In this document: positions 25,162 through 33,524 of the stretch, piece by piece | Layout: every line of letters begins with the position of its first letter | Position numbering within the stretch: position 1 is the first letter of the stretch | Source: an uncultured Anaeroplasmataceae bacterium | GTDB lineage: Bacteria; Bacillota_I; Bacilli_A; Acholeplasmatales; Anaeroplasmataceae | NCBI GenBank assembly: GCA_910579215.1 | Contig: CAJTTN010000004.1 | Location: 124,001 to 188,000, forward strand | Direction of reading: 5' to 3' | DNA length: 64,000 nucleotides | Program-made: the position numbers and the translations under genes | The notes under the pieces: generated by a model | Told to the model about the DNA's origin: nothing | The model's database searches: none | Seen by the model: only the letters and a program-made list of their open reading frames with translations

Positions 25162-26175
25162 ATGTTAAGCGATCGTCAAAAGTTAATTCTTAAAGCCATT
25201 ATAGAGGATTATGTTACGAGCAATGAGCCAGTAGGCTCTAAGGCTTTAACAGAAAAGCCTTATTTGGATTTTTCTTCCGCTACCATTCGTTATGATATGC
25301 AGGATTTAGAGGAAAAGGGATACCTAGAAAAAACACATACCTCTTCAGGAAGAATTCCTTCACAAACAGGCTATCGGTACTATGTTGATCATTTGATTAT
25401 TCGTGATGAGCAGGTTTTAGAATATTTTAAATATTTAGATGAAATATTAGATAACAAAAAGCTTGCAAAAGAGGATGCCTTGAAAAAGCTTGCAGATTTT
25501 TTAAGTGAGTTGACAGGCTACTATACAATCATATTAGGCTCAAGTGCTGATTTTGCAAAGGTAAAGAAAATGGAAATTGTTCCACTTTCTAATACAGAGG
25601 CTGTAATGCTTATAGTGACGAACACAGGACAGGTTCAATCGCAAAGAATAACGATTCCTGAGGGGTATAATCAGGATGATTTATTGAAGATTATTGAAAT
25701 GTTTGACAATGCCATGTACAATCATTCTGTATATGAAATTCGAGAGGTTTTATCTAAAGAAGCTTCTAAGCCAAGAATTCGGCAAATGGTTGATTTTAGA
25801 GATGATATTTTGAATTTTATGATCAAAGGCTTTTCCAGGTTTTTAAATACAGAAACCTATGATTCTGGTTTATCTAGATTGTTTAATCAGCCTGAATTTC
25901 AGGATTATCAAATCATGCAAAAAATTTTAAAAGCGATTGATGATGAGGCTATCACAGATTTTGCGCAATGCTCAGCCGGAAATTTAAAAATACAAATTGG
26001 TAAGGAAAACACGAACGGACTAGAGGATTGTTCTATTGTGACGATTCCATATTATATTGATGACAATGAATATGGAACTATCATTTTAGTAGGACCAACT
26101 CGTATGAATTATCGTGGAGTTGTTCCACTTTTAGAATATGTTGCTAAAAGTATGCCAAAATTATATAATAGGTAG
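25162..26175 (+). CDS. hrcA: heat-inducible transcription repressor HrcA
   Basis: A 337-residue repressor of class I heat-shock genes. The N-terminal winged helix (RQKLILKAIIEDYVTSNEPV, SATIRYDMQDLEEKGYL) binds CIRCE; the rest is the GAF-like dimer domain, with the conserved end LLEYVAKSMPKLYNR. It is the first gene of hrcA-grpE-dnaK-dnaJ, so it represses its own operon through the two CIRCE elements upstream. The ATG follows GAGGTGATG. Confidence 0.95.
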   Translation: MLSDRQKLILKAIIEDYVTSNEPVGSKALTEKPYLDFSSATIRYDMQDLEEKGYLEKTHTSSGRIPSQTGYRYYVDHLIIRDEQVLEYFKYLDEILDNKKLAKEDALKKLADFLSELTGYYTIILGSSADFAKVKKMEIVPLSNTEAVMLIVTNTGQVQSQRITIPEGYNQDDLLKIIEMFDNAMYNHSVYEIREVLSKEASKPRIRQMVDFRDDILNFMIKGFSRFLNTETYDSGLSRLFNQPEFQDYQIMQKILKAIDDEAITDFAQCSAGNLKIQIGKENTNGLEDCSIVTIPYYIDDNEYGTIILVGPTRMNYRGVVPLLEYVAKSMPKLYNR

Positions 26176-26178
26176 GTA

Positions 26179-26775
26179 ATGAAATTGACTGAGGAAATGA
26201 AAGAAGAAGTAAAAGTAGAAGAAAAGGAAAAGACTGAGGAAACTCCAAAGGAGGATACTAAGGTCAAAAAAGAAAAGAAAGATAATAAATTTAAGGAACA
26301 AATTGCGAAGCTAGAGGCTGAGCTTAAGGAAAAGCATAATGAATATCTTAAGGTTTTTGCAGAAATGGAAAACACGAAGCGAAGATTAAAAGAAGAAGCG
26401 ATTAAAGATCGAAAATATGCTTCTCAGAAGGTTATTGGAGAATTGATCAATCCTATTGATATGCTTTGTAAAATTGTAAATTGTGAGGCTCCATCTGCGG
26501 AGATTGCAAATTATTTGCTTGGCTTTCAAATGATAACCAATCAGCTTATGGATATTTTAAAGGCAGAGGGCTTAAAAGAAATTGAAGTTTTGCATAAGGA
26601 ATTTGATCCTAGTACCATGCAGGCTATGTCTACAGAGGAAAACACAGAGTATGCAGATAATTTGGTAACTAAGGTTATGCAGACAGGGTATATGTATAAG
26701 GATCGCATATTAAGACCAGCAATGGTTGTAGTAAATAAAATAAATAAGATAGAAGAGAAACAGGAGGAAAATTAG
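26179..26775 (+). CDS. grpE: nucleotide exchange factor GrpE
   Basis: A 198-residue cochaperone. Residues 1-60 are a charged Lys/Glu-rich tail and coiled coil (KEQIAKLEAELKEKHNEYLK), then the four-helix and beta-wing region with VIGELINPIDMLCK and YMYKDRILRPAMVVV. It releases ADP from DnaK. The gene starts three bases after hrcA, at ATG 26179; a TTG at 26185 is an alternative. It ends one base before dnaK. Confidence 0.93.
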   Translation: MKLTEEMKEEVKVEEKEKTEETPKEDTKVKKEKKDNKFKEQIAKLEAELKEKHNEYLKVFAEMENTKRRLKEEAIKDRKYASQKVIGELINPIDMLCKIVNCEAPSAEIANYLLGFQMITNQLMDILKAEGLKEIEVLHKEFDPSTMQAMSTEENTEYADNLVTKVMQTGYMYKDRILRPAMVVVNKINKIEEKQEEN

Positions 26776-26776
26776 T

Positions 26777-28597
26777 ATGTCAAATAAGGTTATTGGTATT
26801 GATTTAGGTACAACAAATTCATGTGTTAGTGTAATGGAAGCAGGAGAAGCGAAGGTTATTACAAATGCTGAGGGTGTAAGAACTACTCCATCTGTAGTAG
26901 CATTTAAGGGAGATGAAATTCAGGTTGGTGATGTTGCAAAGCGTCAAGCAATTACAAACCCAAATACAGTAAGCTCCATTAAGCGTCATATGGGAGAAAC
27001 AAATTATCGTGTAGATGTAAATGGAAAAAAGTATACTCCACAGGAAATATCTGCAATGGTTTTACAAAATTTAAAGAAAACTGCAGAAAGCTATTTAGGA
27101 GAGACAGTAGACAAGGCTGTAATTACAGTTCCTGCTTATTTCAATGATGCTCAGCGTCAGGCTACTAAGGATGCAGGAAAAATTGCTGGCTTAGAGGTAA
27201 TGCGTATTATCAATGAGCCTACGGCTGCTGCCTTAGCTTATGGTATAGATAAAATAGATAAAGAGCAAACGGTGCTTGTCTTTGACCTAGGTGGAGGTAC
27301 CTTTGACGTTTCTATCCTTTCTCTTGCAGATGGTACTTTTGAAGTATTAGCTACTGCGGGAGACAATGTTTTAGGTGGAGATGATTTTGATAAGGCAGTT
27401 ATGGATTGGTTAGTTGCTGAGTTCAAGACAGAGAGTGGTGTTGATTTAAATCAGGATAAAATGGCTTTACAGCGTTTAAAGGATGCTGCAGAAAAAGCAA
27501 AGAAGGATTTATCAGGAGTTACCTCTGTAGAAATCAGCTTACCATTTATTTCTATGGGTGCTGCTGGACCTCTACATTTAAATAGAAGTCTATCTAGAAC
27601 AAAATTCAATGAATTAACAGCAAATCTTGTAGAGCGCTGTTTAGGACCAGTTCGTAGAGCTTTAAAGGATGCTAAGCTTACAGCTAAGGATTTAGATCAA
27701 GTCCTACTTGTTGGAGGCTCAACTCGTATTCCAGCTGTTCAAGAGCTTGTTAAAAGAGAATTAGGTAAGGAGCCTAATAAGTCTGTTAATCCAGATGAGG
27801 TTGTAGCTATGGGTGCTGCTATCCAGGGTGGTGTTTTAACTGGTGATGTTAAGGATGTATTGTTATTAGATGTTACTCCACTTTCTTTAGGTATTGAAAC
27901 CTTAGGTGGCGTATTCACGAAGTTAATTGAGAGAAATACGACTATTCCTTGTTCTAAGAGTCAGGTTTTCTCTACAGCGGCAGACAATCAACCAGCCGTA
28001 GATATTCATGTATTACAGGGAGAAAGACCAATGGCTGCAGATAACAAAACTTTGGGTCGCTTCCAATTAGGTGATATTCCAGCTGCTCCACGTGGAGTAC
28101 CACAAATCGAAGTAAAATTTGATATTGATGCGAATGGTATCGTTAATGTTTCTGCTAAAAACTTAGGTACAGGTAAGGAACAAAAAATCACGATTCAGGG
28201 TGGTTCAGGATTATCTGATGCAGAGATTGAAAGAATGGTTAAGGAAGCTGAGGAAAATGCTGAATCCGATAAAAAGCGTAAAGAGGAAGCTGATTTAGTA
28301 AATGAAGCAAATCAATTAATTTTCCAAACAAAGAAGGCATTATCAGAGCTACAAAATGTAGATCCAACAGAAAAAGAAAATGCAGAAAAGCTATGTGAGG
28401 ATTTACAAAAGGCTCTAGATAAGAACGATATGGCAGACATAAAGGAGAAGAAAGAGGCTTTAGAAAAGGTTGCTCAAGATATAGCTGTTAAAGCATATCA
28501 GCAAACACAAGCAGAACAGCCTCAGCCTGATCAAAACCAAGGTAATTCCTCTAAGAAGGATAATACGGTTGATGCAGATTTCTCAGACGTACAATAA
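26777..28597 (+). CDS. dnaK: chaperone DnaK (Hsp70)
   Basis: A 606-residue Hsp70. The nucleotide-binding domain has GIDLGTTNSCVSVMEAG, VPAYFNDAQRQATKDAG and VFDLGGGTFDVSIL; the substrate domain follows DVLLLDVTPLSLGIETLGG. The C-terminal tail (QTQAEQPQPDQNQG then VDADFSD) is the usual disordered end. Start follows AGGAGG. It works with GrpE and DnaJ encoded on either side. Confidence 0.97.
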   Translation: MSNKVIGIDLGTTNSCVSVMEAGEAKVITNAEGVRTTPSVVAFKGDEIQVGDVAKRQAITNPNTVSSIKRHMGETNYRVDVNGKKYTPQEISAMVLQNLKKTAESYLGETVDKAVITVPAYFNDAQRQATKDAGKIAGLEVMRIINEPTAAALAYGIDKIDKEQTVLVFDLGGGTFDVSILSLADGTFEVLATAGDNVLGGDDFDKAVMDWLVAEFKTESGVDLNQDKMALQRLKDAAEKAKKDLSGVTSVEISLPFISMGAAGPLHLNRSLSRTKFNELTANLVERCLGPVRRALKDAKLTAKDLDQVLLVGGSTRIPAVQELVKRELGKEPNKSVNPDEVVAMGAAIQGGVLTGDVKDVLLLDVTPLSLGIETLGGVFTKLIERNTTIPCSKSQVFSTAADNQPAVDIHVLQGERPMAADNKTLGRFQLGDIPAAPRGVPQIEVKFDIDANGIVNVSAKNLGTGKEQKITIQGGSGLSDAEIERMVKEAEENAESDKKRKEEADLVNEANQLIFQTKKALSELQNVDPTEKENAEKLCEDLQKALDKNDMADIKEKKEALEKVAQDIAVKAYQQTQAEQPQPDQNQGNSSKKDNTVDADFSDVQ

Positions 28598-28607
28598 GAG
28601 TTTAAAA

Positions 28608-28633
28608 ATGAAGGGACCTTTTGGCCCCTTCAT
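28608..28633 (+). promoter_or_regulatory. hairpin between dnaK and dnaJ
   Basis: ATGAAGGGACC and GGCCCCTTCAT pair around TTTT with one mismatch. There is no T tract, so it is more likely an mRNA-processing or stability element than a terminator. Confidence 0.5.
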
Positions 28634-28650
28634 GCTTATGAGGTGACCTA

Positions 28651-29772
28651 ATGGCAAAACGTGATTATTATGAGGTGCTTGGTTTATCTAAGGGAGCGAG
28701 TCAGGATGAAATTAAAAGAGCCTATAGACAATTGGCAAAAAAATATCACCCTGATATCAATAAAGAACCAGGTGCAGAAGAAAAATTTAAAGAAATAAAT
28801 GAAGCCTATGATACGTTATCAGACGAGCAAAAAAAGGCTCGCTATGATCAATTTGGCTTTGATGATCCTATGGGAGGAGCAGGAGGCTCAGGCTTTAGTG
28901 GATTTAGTGGCTTCTCTGGTGGTTTTGGTGGCTTTGAAGATATCTTTTCTTCCTTCTTTGGAGGTGGGTCTAGGAATCAACATAATGGACCTCAACAGGG
29001 TAAGGATGTAGAAAAGACCATGACCATCAGCTTTGAGGATGCTGTATATGGCTGTAAAAAGAAAATTCGCTTGACAGTAGATGATGAATGTACTACCTGT
29101 GGAGGGACAGGAGCATATTCTAAAAATGATATAAAGACTTGTTCTAAGTGTAAGGGGCAAGGAAGAGTCTACATGCGTCAGCAAACAATTTTTGGTCAAT
29201 CCACTGTACAAACTACATGTCCAGATTGTGGAGGCTCAGGAAAGGTAATTACCAAAAAATGTGATGGCTGTGGTGGAAAAGGCCGCATTAGAAAAACGAA
29301 GGATGTAGATGTAACGATTCCTGCAGGCATTGATACAGGAATGACCTTACGTATGGCTGGCTGTGGAGAAGCTGGTATAAATGGTGGAGGACCTGGAGAT
29401 TTATATATTACCTTCACGGTTACTCCACATAAGAATTTTATTCGAGATGGATCAGATATAATTTTAAATGTACCTATTAGCTTTACACAGGCTGCATTAG
29501 GAGATTCTATTGAGGTTCCTACCATTGACGCTCCCGTTATGCTGAAAATTCCTGCTGGTACACAAACAGAAACTCGTTTCCGTTTGCGTGGGAAAGGAAC
29601 CAAAAATCCAAAATCCTCCTCATCCTCTAGAGGGGATCAATATGTTATCGTACATGTTGAAACACCAACCAATCTAACTCAAGAGGAAAAAGAGCTTTTA
29701 GAGAAGCTTGGGAATGTTCAGAAAACAGAAAAGAAGTCTCCTTGGGAACGATTTAAAAAATTATTTCAATAA
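28651..29772 (+). CDS. dnaJ: chaperone DnaJ (Hsp40)
   Basis: A 373-residue type I J-protein. The J-domain carries HPD in AKKYHPDINKEPG; a Gly/Phe-rich linker follows (GGAGGSGFSGFSGFSGGFGG); then four zinc-finger repeats (CTTCGGTGA, CSKCKGQGR, CPDCGGSGK, CDGCGGKGR) and the client-binding C-terminal domains. Full length for the family. It is followed by a strong terminator, so the heat-shock operon ends here. Confidence 0.97.
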   Translation: MAKRDYYEVLGLSKGASQDEIKRAYRQLAKKYHPDINKEPGAEEKFKEINEAYDTLSDEQKKARYDQFGFDDPMGGAGGSGFSGFSGFSGGFGGFEDIFSSFFGGGSRNQHNGPQQGKDVEKTMTISFEDAVYGCKKKIRLTVDDECTTCGGTGAYSKNDIKTCSKCKGQGRVYMRQQTIFGQSTVQTTCPDCGGSGKVITKKCDGCGGKGRIRKTKDVDVTIPAGIDTGMTLRMAGCGEAGINGGGPGDLYITFTVTPHKNFIRDGSDIILNVPISFTQAALGDSIEVPTIDAPVMLKIPAGTQTETRFRLRGKGTKNPKSSSSSRGDQYVIVHVETPTNLTQEEKELLEKLGNVQKTEKKSPWERFKKLFQ

Positions 29773-29778
29773 AAAATT

Positions 29779-29809
29779 GGCTAATTCTTTTGGTTAGCCC
29801 TTTTTTTTT
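29779..29809 (+). terminator. terminator after dnaJ
   Basis: GGCTAA and TTAGCC pair around TTCTTTTGG, followed by nine T. Confidence 0.85.
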
Positions 29810-29823
29810 ATTATCAAAATTGA

Positions 29824-29829
29824 TATAAT
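29824..29829 (+). promoter_or_regulatory. extended -10 promoter of the rsmE unit
   Basis: TGATATAAT, an extended -10 box, lies 33 bp before the start at 29862. No clear -35 box. Confidence 0.6.
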
Positions 29830-29861
29830 ACTTATGATTATATTTTAGGAGGAAAAAGCGT

Positions 29862-30416
29862 ATGATGGAATATGAAAAGCTATTGTTTGAGGATACGAAA
29901 AGAAAAGAAACCCAAAAGGCACTTACAGAGATTAAATTAGGTCTTTTTGAACAAAAAGAAGAGGAAAAATTTGATTTTTCTACCTATACTAAAATGACAT
30001 ATGGAAAAAAATATAAAGGACTATACGATTTATATCAAAATAATGAAACCTTTCAATTGGTTATGGTTTGTCCCTTGATTGAAAATAATAAAAACGATTA
30101 TAATGAACGTAAGGATTTAGAACCATATGGATATGATTGTCTATATTTAGAATATTTAGATCAGGAGGCTTATGCTCTAGTTTTAGAGGCAGCAATTCAT
30201 GAAAGATCATTTTGGATTAATTTCTTTTATTATTTTGCTGTAGTTCTATATATTTTAGGCACTACACTAGCGTTAGGAGCTTCCATATATTATATTATTC
30301 AGGATTCTTTCTTAAATAGTATCCTAATATGTGGTGGTTTATGGGGAGGAATCATTGTTTCTACTATTCTTTTCCCAATTTTATTAATGAAATATCGTAA
30401 ATTTAAGGCGAATTAA
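29862..30416 (+). CDS. hypothetical membrane protein with two C-terminal TM segments
   Basis: A 184-residue protein I do not recognise. Residues 1-115 are soluble and charged, rich in Lys/Glu and Tyr (EEEKFDFSTYTKMTYGKKY, YGYDCLYLEYLDQEAYALVL). Two hydrophobic segments follow at about 119-142 and 150-172, then a basic end (LLMKYRKFKAN), so it is probably anchored with the bulk in the cytoplasm. AGGAGG precedes the ATG. It sits one base before rsmE and occupies the place where prmA lies in Bacillus, but shows no methyltransferase motif. Confidence 0.75.
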   Translation: MMEYEKLLFEDTKRKETQKALTEIKLGLFEQKEEEKFDFSTYTKMTYGKKYKGLYDLYQNNETFQLVMVCPLIENNKNDYNERKDLEPYGYDCLYLEYLDQEAYALVLEAAIHERSFWINFFYYFAVVLYILGTTLALGASIYYIIQDSFLNSILICGGLWGGIIVSTILFPILLMKYRKFKAN

Positions 30417-30417
30417 T

Positions 30418-31152
30418 ATGCAAAAATTTTTTATTTCTTTAGAAGAATTTGAAGCCACTACAATTGTTGGAGAAGCCGCTTATCAAATAAAAAATGTTTT
30501 AAGAGGAAAAGTAGGAGATCAGGTTTTGGTTGGCTTACAGGGAAAAACCTATTTAGCAGAAGTAACAGAAATTCATAATAAAGAGATAAAGTTTAGAGTT
30601 GTTAAGGAAGAAACCGGCAATTTTGAGTTGCCGGTCTTTGTCTCTTTATTTCAAGGATATCCTAAGGGAGATAAGCTAGAGTCTATTATTAAATACGGTA
30701 CTCAGCTTGGAGTAGGAGAAATTCATCCTACGCTCATGAGCAGGTCTTTATTTAAGCTAGATCCTAAAAAAAGAGAAAACAAATTAGAAAGGTTCAATAA
30801 GATTGCGAAGGAGGCTGCAGAACAGTCTTTTCGCACGATTGTGCCTCAGGTCCATGATATAAAAAAAGTAAAGGAGCTTGATTTTTCTACCTTTACAATA
30901 AAGCTTTTATGCTATGAAGAAAGTGCTAAGAGGAAGGAAGCCTCTTTATTTAAAAAAATGATACAGAATGCAAAGCCTTCTGATAAAATAGCTATATTGG
31001 TTGGACCTGAGGGTGGTATTGCTCCTGAGGAAGTAGAGTATTTAAGGAGTCAAGGCTTTGTTTGTGTAGGCTTAGGACCAAGAATTCTTAGAACGGAGAC
31101 AGTAATTTATTATGTGTTATCTGCAATGAGTTATGCGTGGGAATTAAAATGA
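30418..31152 (+). CDS. rsmE: 16S rRNA (uracil1498-N3)-methyltransferase
   Basis: A 244-residue SPOUT methyltransferase that methylates N3 of U1498 of 16S rRNA. An N-terminal PUA-like domain (QIKNVLRGKVGDQVLV) precedes the knot domain with the AdoMet-binding signatures LVGPEGGIAPEEVEYL and LGPRILRTETVIYYVLSAMS. Its TGA overlaps the ATG of mtaB (ATGA), giving translational coupling. Confidence 0.93.
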   Translation: MQKFFISLEEFEATTIVGEAAYQIKNVLRGKVGDQVLVGLQGKTYLAEVTEIHNKEIKFRVVKEETGNFELPVFVSLFQGYPKGDKLESIIKYGTQLGVGEIHPTLMSRSLFKLDPKKRENKLERFNKIAKEAAEQSFRTIVPQVHDIKKVKELDFSTFTIKLLCYEESAKRKEASLFKKMIQNAKPSDKIAILVGPEGGIAPEEVEYLRSQGFVCVGLGPRILRTETVIYYVLSAMSYAWELK

Positions 31153-32450
31153 AACGAGTTGGATTTGTTACTTTAGGATGCAAAGTTAATATATATGAAT
31201 CAAATGCATTAAAAAATGAACTTATAAAACGAGGATATCAGGTGGGAGAGCCAACGGAGGATTGTGATGCATTTATTATCAATACCTGTTCTGTAACAAA
31301 CATGGCTGATGCGAAAAGTAGAAGGATGATTCATAGGTTAGCTAAATTAAATAAAGATGCTGTACTATGTGTAATGGGCTGCTATAGCCAAACTAATCCT
31401 GAAGCTTTGTTGCTAGAGGGCATTGATGTATTGGTAGGGAATGGGAATAAGCTTGATATCATTCCTATGCTAGAAGATAGCCTCTTCCATAAGGATATTG
31501 CTAAGCAGATTAATATTTTAGATATATTGCAGCATAGAGAGTATGAGCCCTTAGAGGTTACAAGCTATGATCATACACGTGCATTTGTGAAAATAGAGGA
31601 TGGCTGTGAAAATTTTTGTACATATTGCATTATTCCCTATGCTCGAGGACCAGTACGTTCAAAGCCAGCAGCAGATGTTATTAAAGAAATAAAGCGCATT
31701 GTATCTGAAGGCTACTTAGAAGTGGTTTTAGCAGGGATCCATACGGGAAGGTATGAGGATCATGGATTACATCTTTCAGACTTATTAGAAAGGATACTAA
31801 AGGAGATTCCTGGTCTTAAGCGTCTACGCTTATCCTCTATCGAAATAAATGAGGTAGATGATAAGTTTATAGATCTTATGAAATCCTCTACCATATTAGC
31901 CGATCATTTACATTTGCCCTTACAGTCAGGTAGTGACCTAATATTAGAAAAAATGGAACGAAAATATAAGAGTCAATTTTTTTATGAAAAGATAGAAAAA
32001 ATAAGAAAAGCTCGTCCTAACATTTCAATAACAACAGATGTAATTGTTGGGTTTCCCTATGAGACAGAAGCTGAGTTTAAAAATACTTTGGAATTTATTA
32101 AAAAAATTAAGTTTAGTAAGCTTCATGTATTTCCGTATTCTGTTCGAAAAGGAACAAAGGCAAGTACATTTCCTCAAATTTCAGATGCAGTAAAAAAGGA
32201 TAGAACTAGAATATTACTTGATTTATCAAAGACTCTAGAAGAGTCCTATGCTAAAAAATTTATCCATCAAAATGTGGATGTGATTCTTGAAAAATCTACC
32301 TCCTTAGAGGAAATGATGGGACATTCTAGTAATTATTTAGAGATCTATGTTCCTAAGGATGAGATATATTTAAGAAAAAATGTATGTGTTTCTATAGAGT
32401 CTTATCAGGATGGCAAGCTTAGAGGTAGGATTTTAGAAGAAAGAAGCTAA
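31149..32450 (+). CDS. mtaB: tRNA t6A37 methylthiotransferase MtaB
   Basis: A 433-residue radical-SAM methylthiotransferase that turns t6A37 of tRNA into ms2t6A. The UPF0004 domain has FVTLGCKVNIYES, NTCSVTNMADAKSRR and VMGCYSQTNP; the radical-SAM triad is CENFCTYCIIPYARGP; a short TRAM-like end follows. The ATG at 31149 overlaps the rsmE stop; a longer frame from GTG 31137 lies inside rsmE. The gene order dnaJ-rsmE-mtaB is typical of Firmicutes. Confidence 0.92.
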   Translation: MKRVGFVTLGCKVNIYESNALKNELIKRGYQVGEPTEDCDAFIINTCSVTNMADAKSRRMIHRLAKLNKDAVLCVMGCYSQTNPEALLLEGIDVLVGNGNKLDIIPMLEDSLFHKDIAKQINILDILQHREYEPLEVTSYDHTRAFVKIEDGCENFCTYCIIPYARGPVRSKPAADVIKEIKRIVSEGYLEVVLAGIHTGRYEDHGLHLSDLLERILKEIPGLKRLRLSSIEINEVDDKFIDLMKSSTILADHLHLPLQSGSDLILEKMERKYKSQFFYEKIEKIRKARPNISITTDVIVGFPYETEAEFKNTLEFIKKIKFSKLHVFPYSVRKGTKASTFPQISDAVKKDRTRILLDLSKTLEESYAKKFIHQNVDVILEKSTSLEEMMGHSSNYLEIYVPKDEIYLRKNVCVSIESYQDGKLRGRILEERS

Positions 32451-32527
32451 TTCAAACAAAAAAAAGAATGCTTTTTTAGAAAAAAAATATTTTTTTACAA
32501 AATAGCTTTATTTTTTCTAAAAATATC

Positions 32528-32556
32528 TTTACAATCGCTTTTGAATTATGTATAAT
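32528..32556 (+). promoter_or_regulatory. rpsU promoter
   Basis: TTTACA (32528-32533), 17 bp, TATAAT (32551-32556). Confidence 0.8.
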
Positions 32557-32591
32557 ATTATAGGAATTCGTCCTTGGAAGGAGGCTTAGTC

Positions 32592-32765
32592 ATGCCAAAA
32601 ACTGTTGTACGTGAAAAAGAAAGCATCGAAGATGCATTACGTAGATTCAAACGAGATGTTTCTAGATCTGGTAACCTTCAAGAGGCGAAAAAGCGTCAAT
32701 ATTATTTAAAACCTAGTGATGTTCGTAAACAAAAACGTCAAGAGGCACGTAAAAAATATAAGTAA
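32592..32765 (+). CDS. rpsU: 30S ribosomal protein S21
   Basis: A 57-residue basic protein with the S21 pattern: MPKTVVREKESIEDALRRFK, then RDVSRSGNLQEAKKRQYYLK and a Lys/Arg-rich end. AAGGAGG lies at 32577-32583 and fixes the ATG at 32592 against a longer frame. It has its own promoter and terminator. Confidence 0.95.
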   Translation: MPKTVVREKESIEDALRRFKRDVSRSGNLQEAKKRQYYLKPSDVRKQKRQEARKKYK

Positions 32766-32767
32766 GA

Positions 32768-32790
32768 AGAGGGCATTTATGCCCTTTTAT
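32768..32790 (+). terminator. terminator after rpsU
   Basis: GAGGGCAT and ATGCCCTT pair closely around TT, followed by T-rich DNA. Confidence 0.8.
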
Positions 32791-32810
32791 TCTTAGTAAA
32801 GGAGAAAACT

Positions 32811-33524
32811 ATGAAAATATTTATGATGGGGGATTCCACTATGAAGTACAATAACATTTTTAGTTATCCCCAATTTGGTTGGGGCCAGGTGCTTCATTTA
32901 TTTGCTAAAAATGAATGTTTGATTGAGGATCATGCTGAAAATGGTAGAAGTACAAAAAGCTTTATAGAGGAAGGTCGATTTGATAAAATATTATCAAAAA
33001 TGTCAGCTGGCGATTATGTGATTTGTCAATTTGGACACAATGATGAAAAGAAGCAGGATAGCTCTAGATATACAGAGCCTTTTGGGACCTATCAGAAAAA
33101 TCTAGCCTATTTTGCTGAAGAAATAGAAAAAAGAGGAGGGCATATTGTTTATGCTACCTCCATTACAAGACATAAATTTGAAAATGGGAAATGCATTAAT
33201 TCTCATCAGGATTATCCAAAGGCTATGCTTGAATTTTCAAAAAAGCATGGCTATACCTGTGTGGATTTAAATCAGTTAACTATGAATTTATATACTAGAC
33301 TTGGTGAGGAGGAGTCTAAAAAATTTCATATGATATTTCCTACTGGAAAATATGCGTCCCATCCTGAGGCAAAGGATGATCATTCTCATTTGGTTATGGA
33401 AGGTGCTTTAATGGTTGCAGAATTATTTGTACGTGAAATATTTAATACAGAGGACCCAATCAAGGAGTGCTTTTTAGATTTATCCAACAAAGAACCCATT
33501 GATGAACAAATGCTAGTTGATTAA
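32811..33524 (+). CDS. SGNH-hydrolase, rhamnogalacturonan acetylesterase-like
   Basis: A 237-residue esterase of the SGNH/GDSL type. Block I is MMGDSTM (Ser about 9), block II NGRSTKSF, block III CQFGHNDEK, and block V the Asp/His pair in AKDDHSHL. This pattern and length fit rhamnogalacturonan acetylesterases, which remove acetyl groups from pectin. There is no signal peptide, so it would act on imported oligosaccharides or another intracellular ester. AAAGGAG precedes the ATG. Its terminator lies inside the end of the convergent gene. Confidence 0.85.
   Translation: MKIFMMGDSTMKYNNIFSYPQFGWGQVLHLFAKNECLIEDHAENGRSTKSFIEEGRFDKILSKMSAGDYVICQFGHNDEKKQDSSRYTEPFGTYQKNLAYFAEEIEKRGGHIVYATSITRHKFENGKCINSHQDYPKAMLEFSKKHGYTCVDLNQLTMNLYTRLGEEESKKFHMIFPTGKYASHPEAKDDHSHLVMEGALMVAELFVREIFNTEDPIKECFLDLSNKEPIDEQMLVD

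Noticed and set aside
28888..29603. Minus-strand open frames of 107 and 135 codons inside dnaJ
   Set aside because: They are antisense to a clearly coding, conserved gene, have no ribosome site and show no family likeness.
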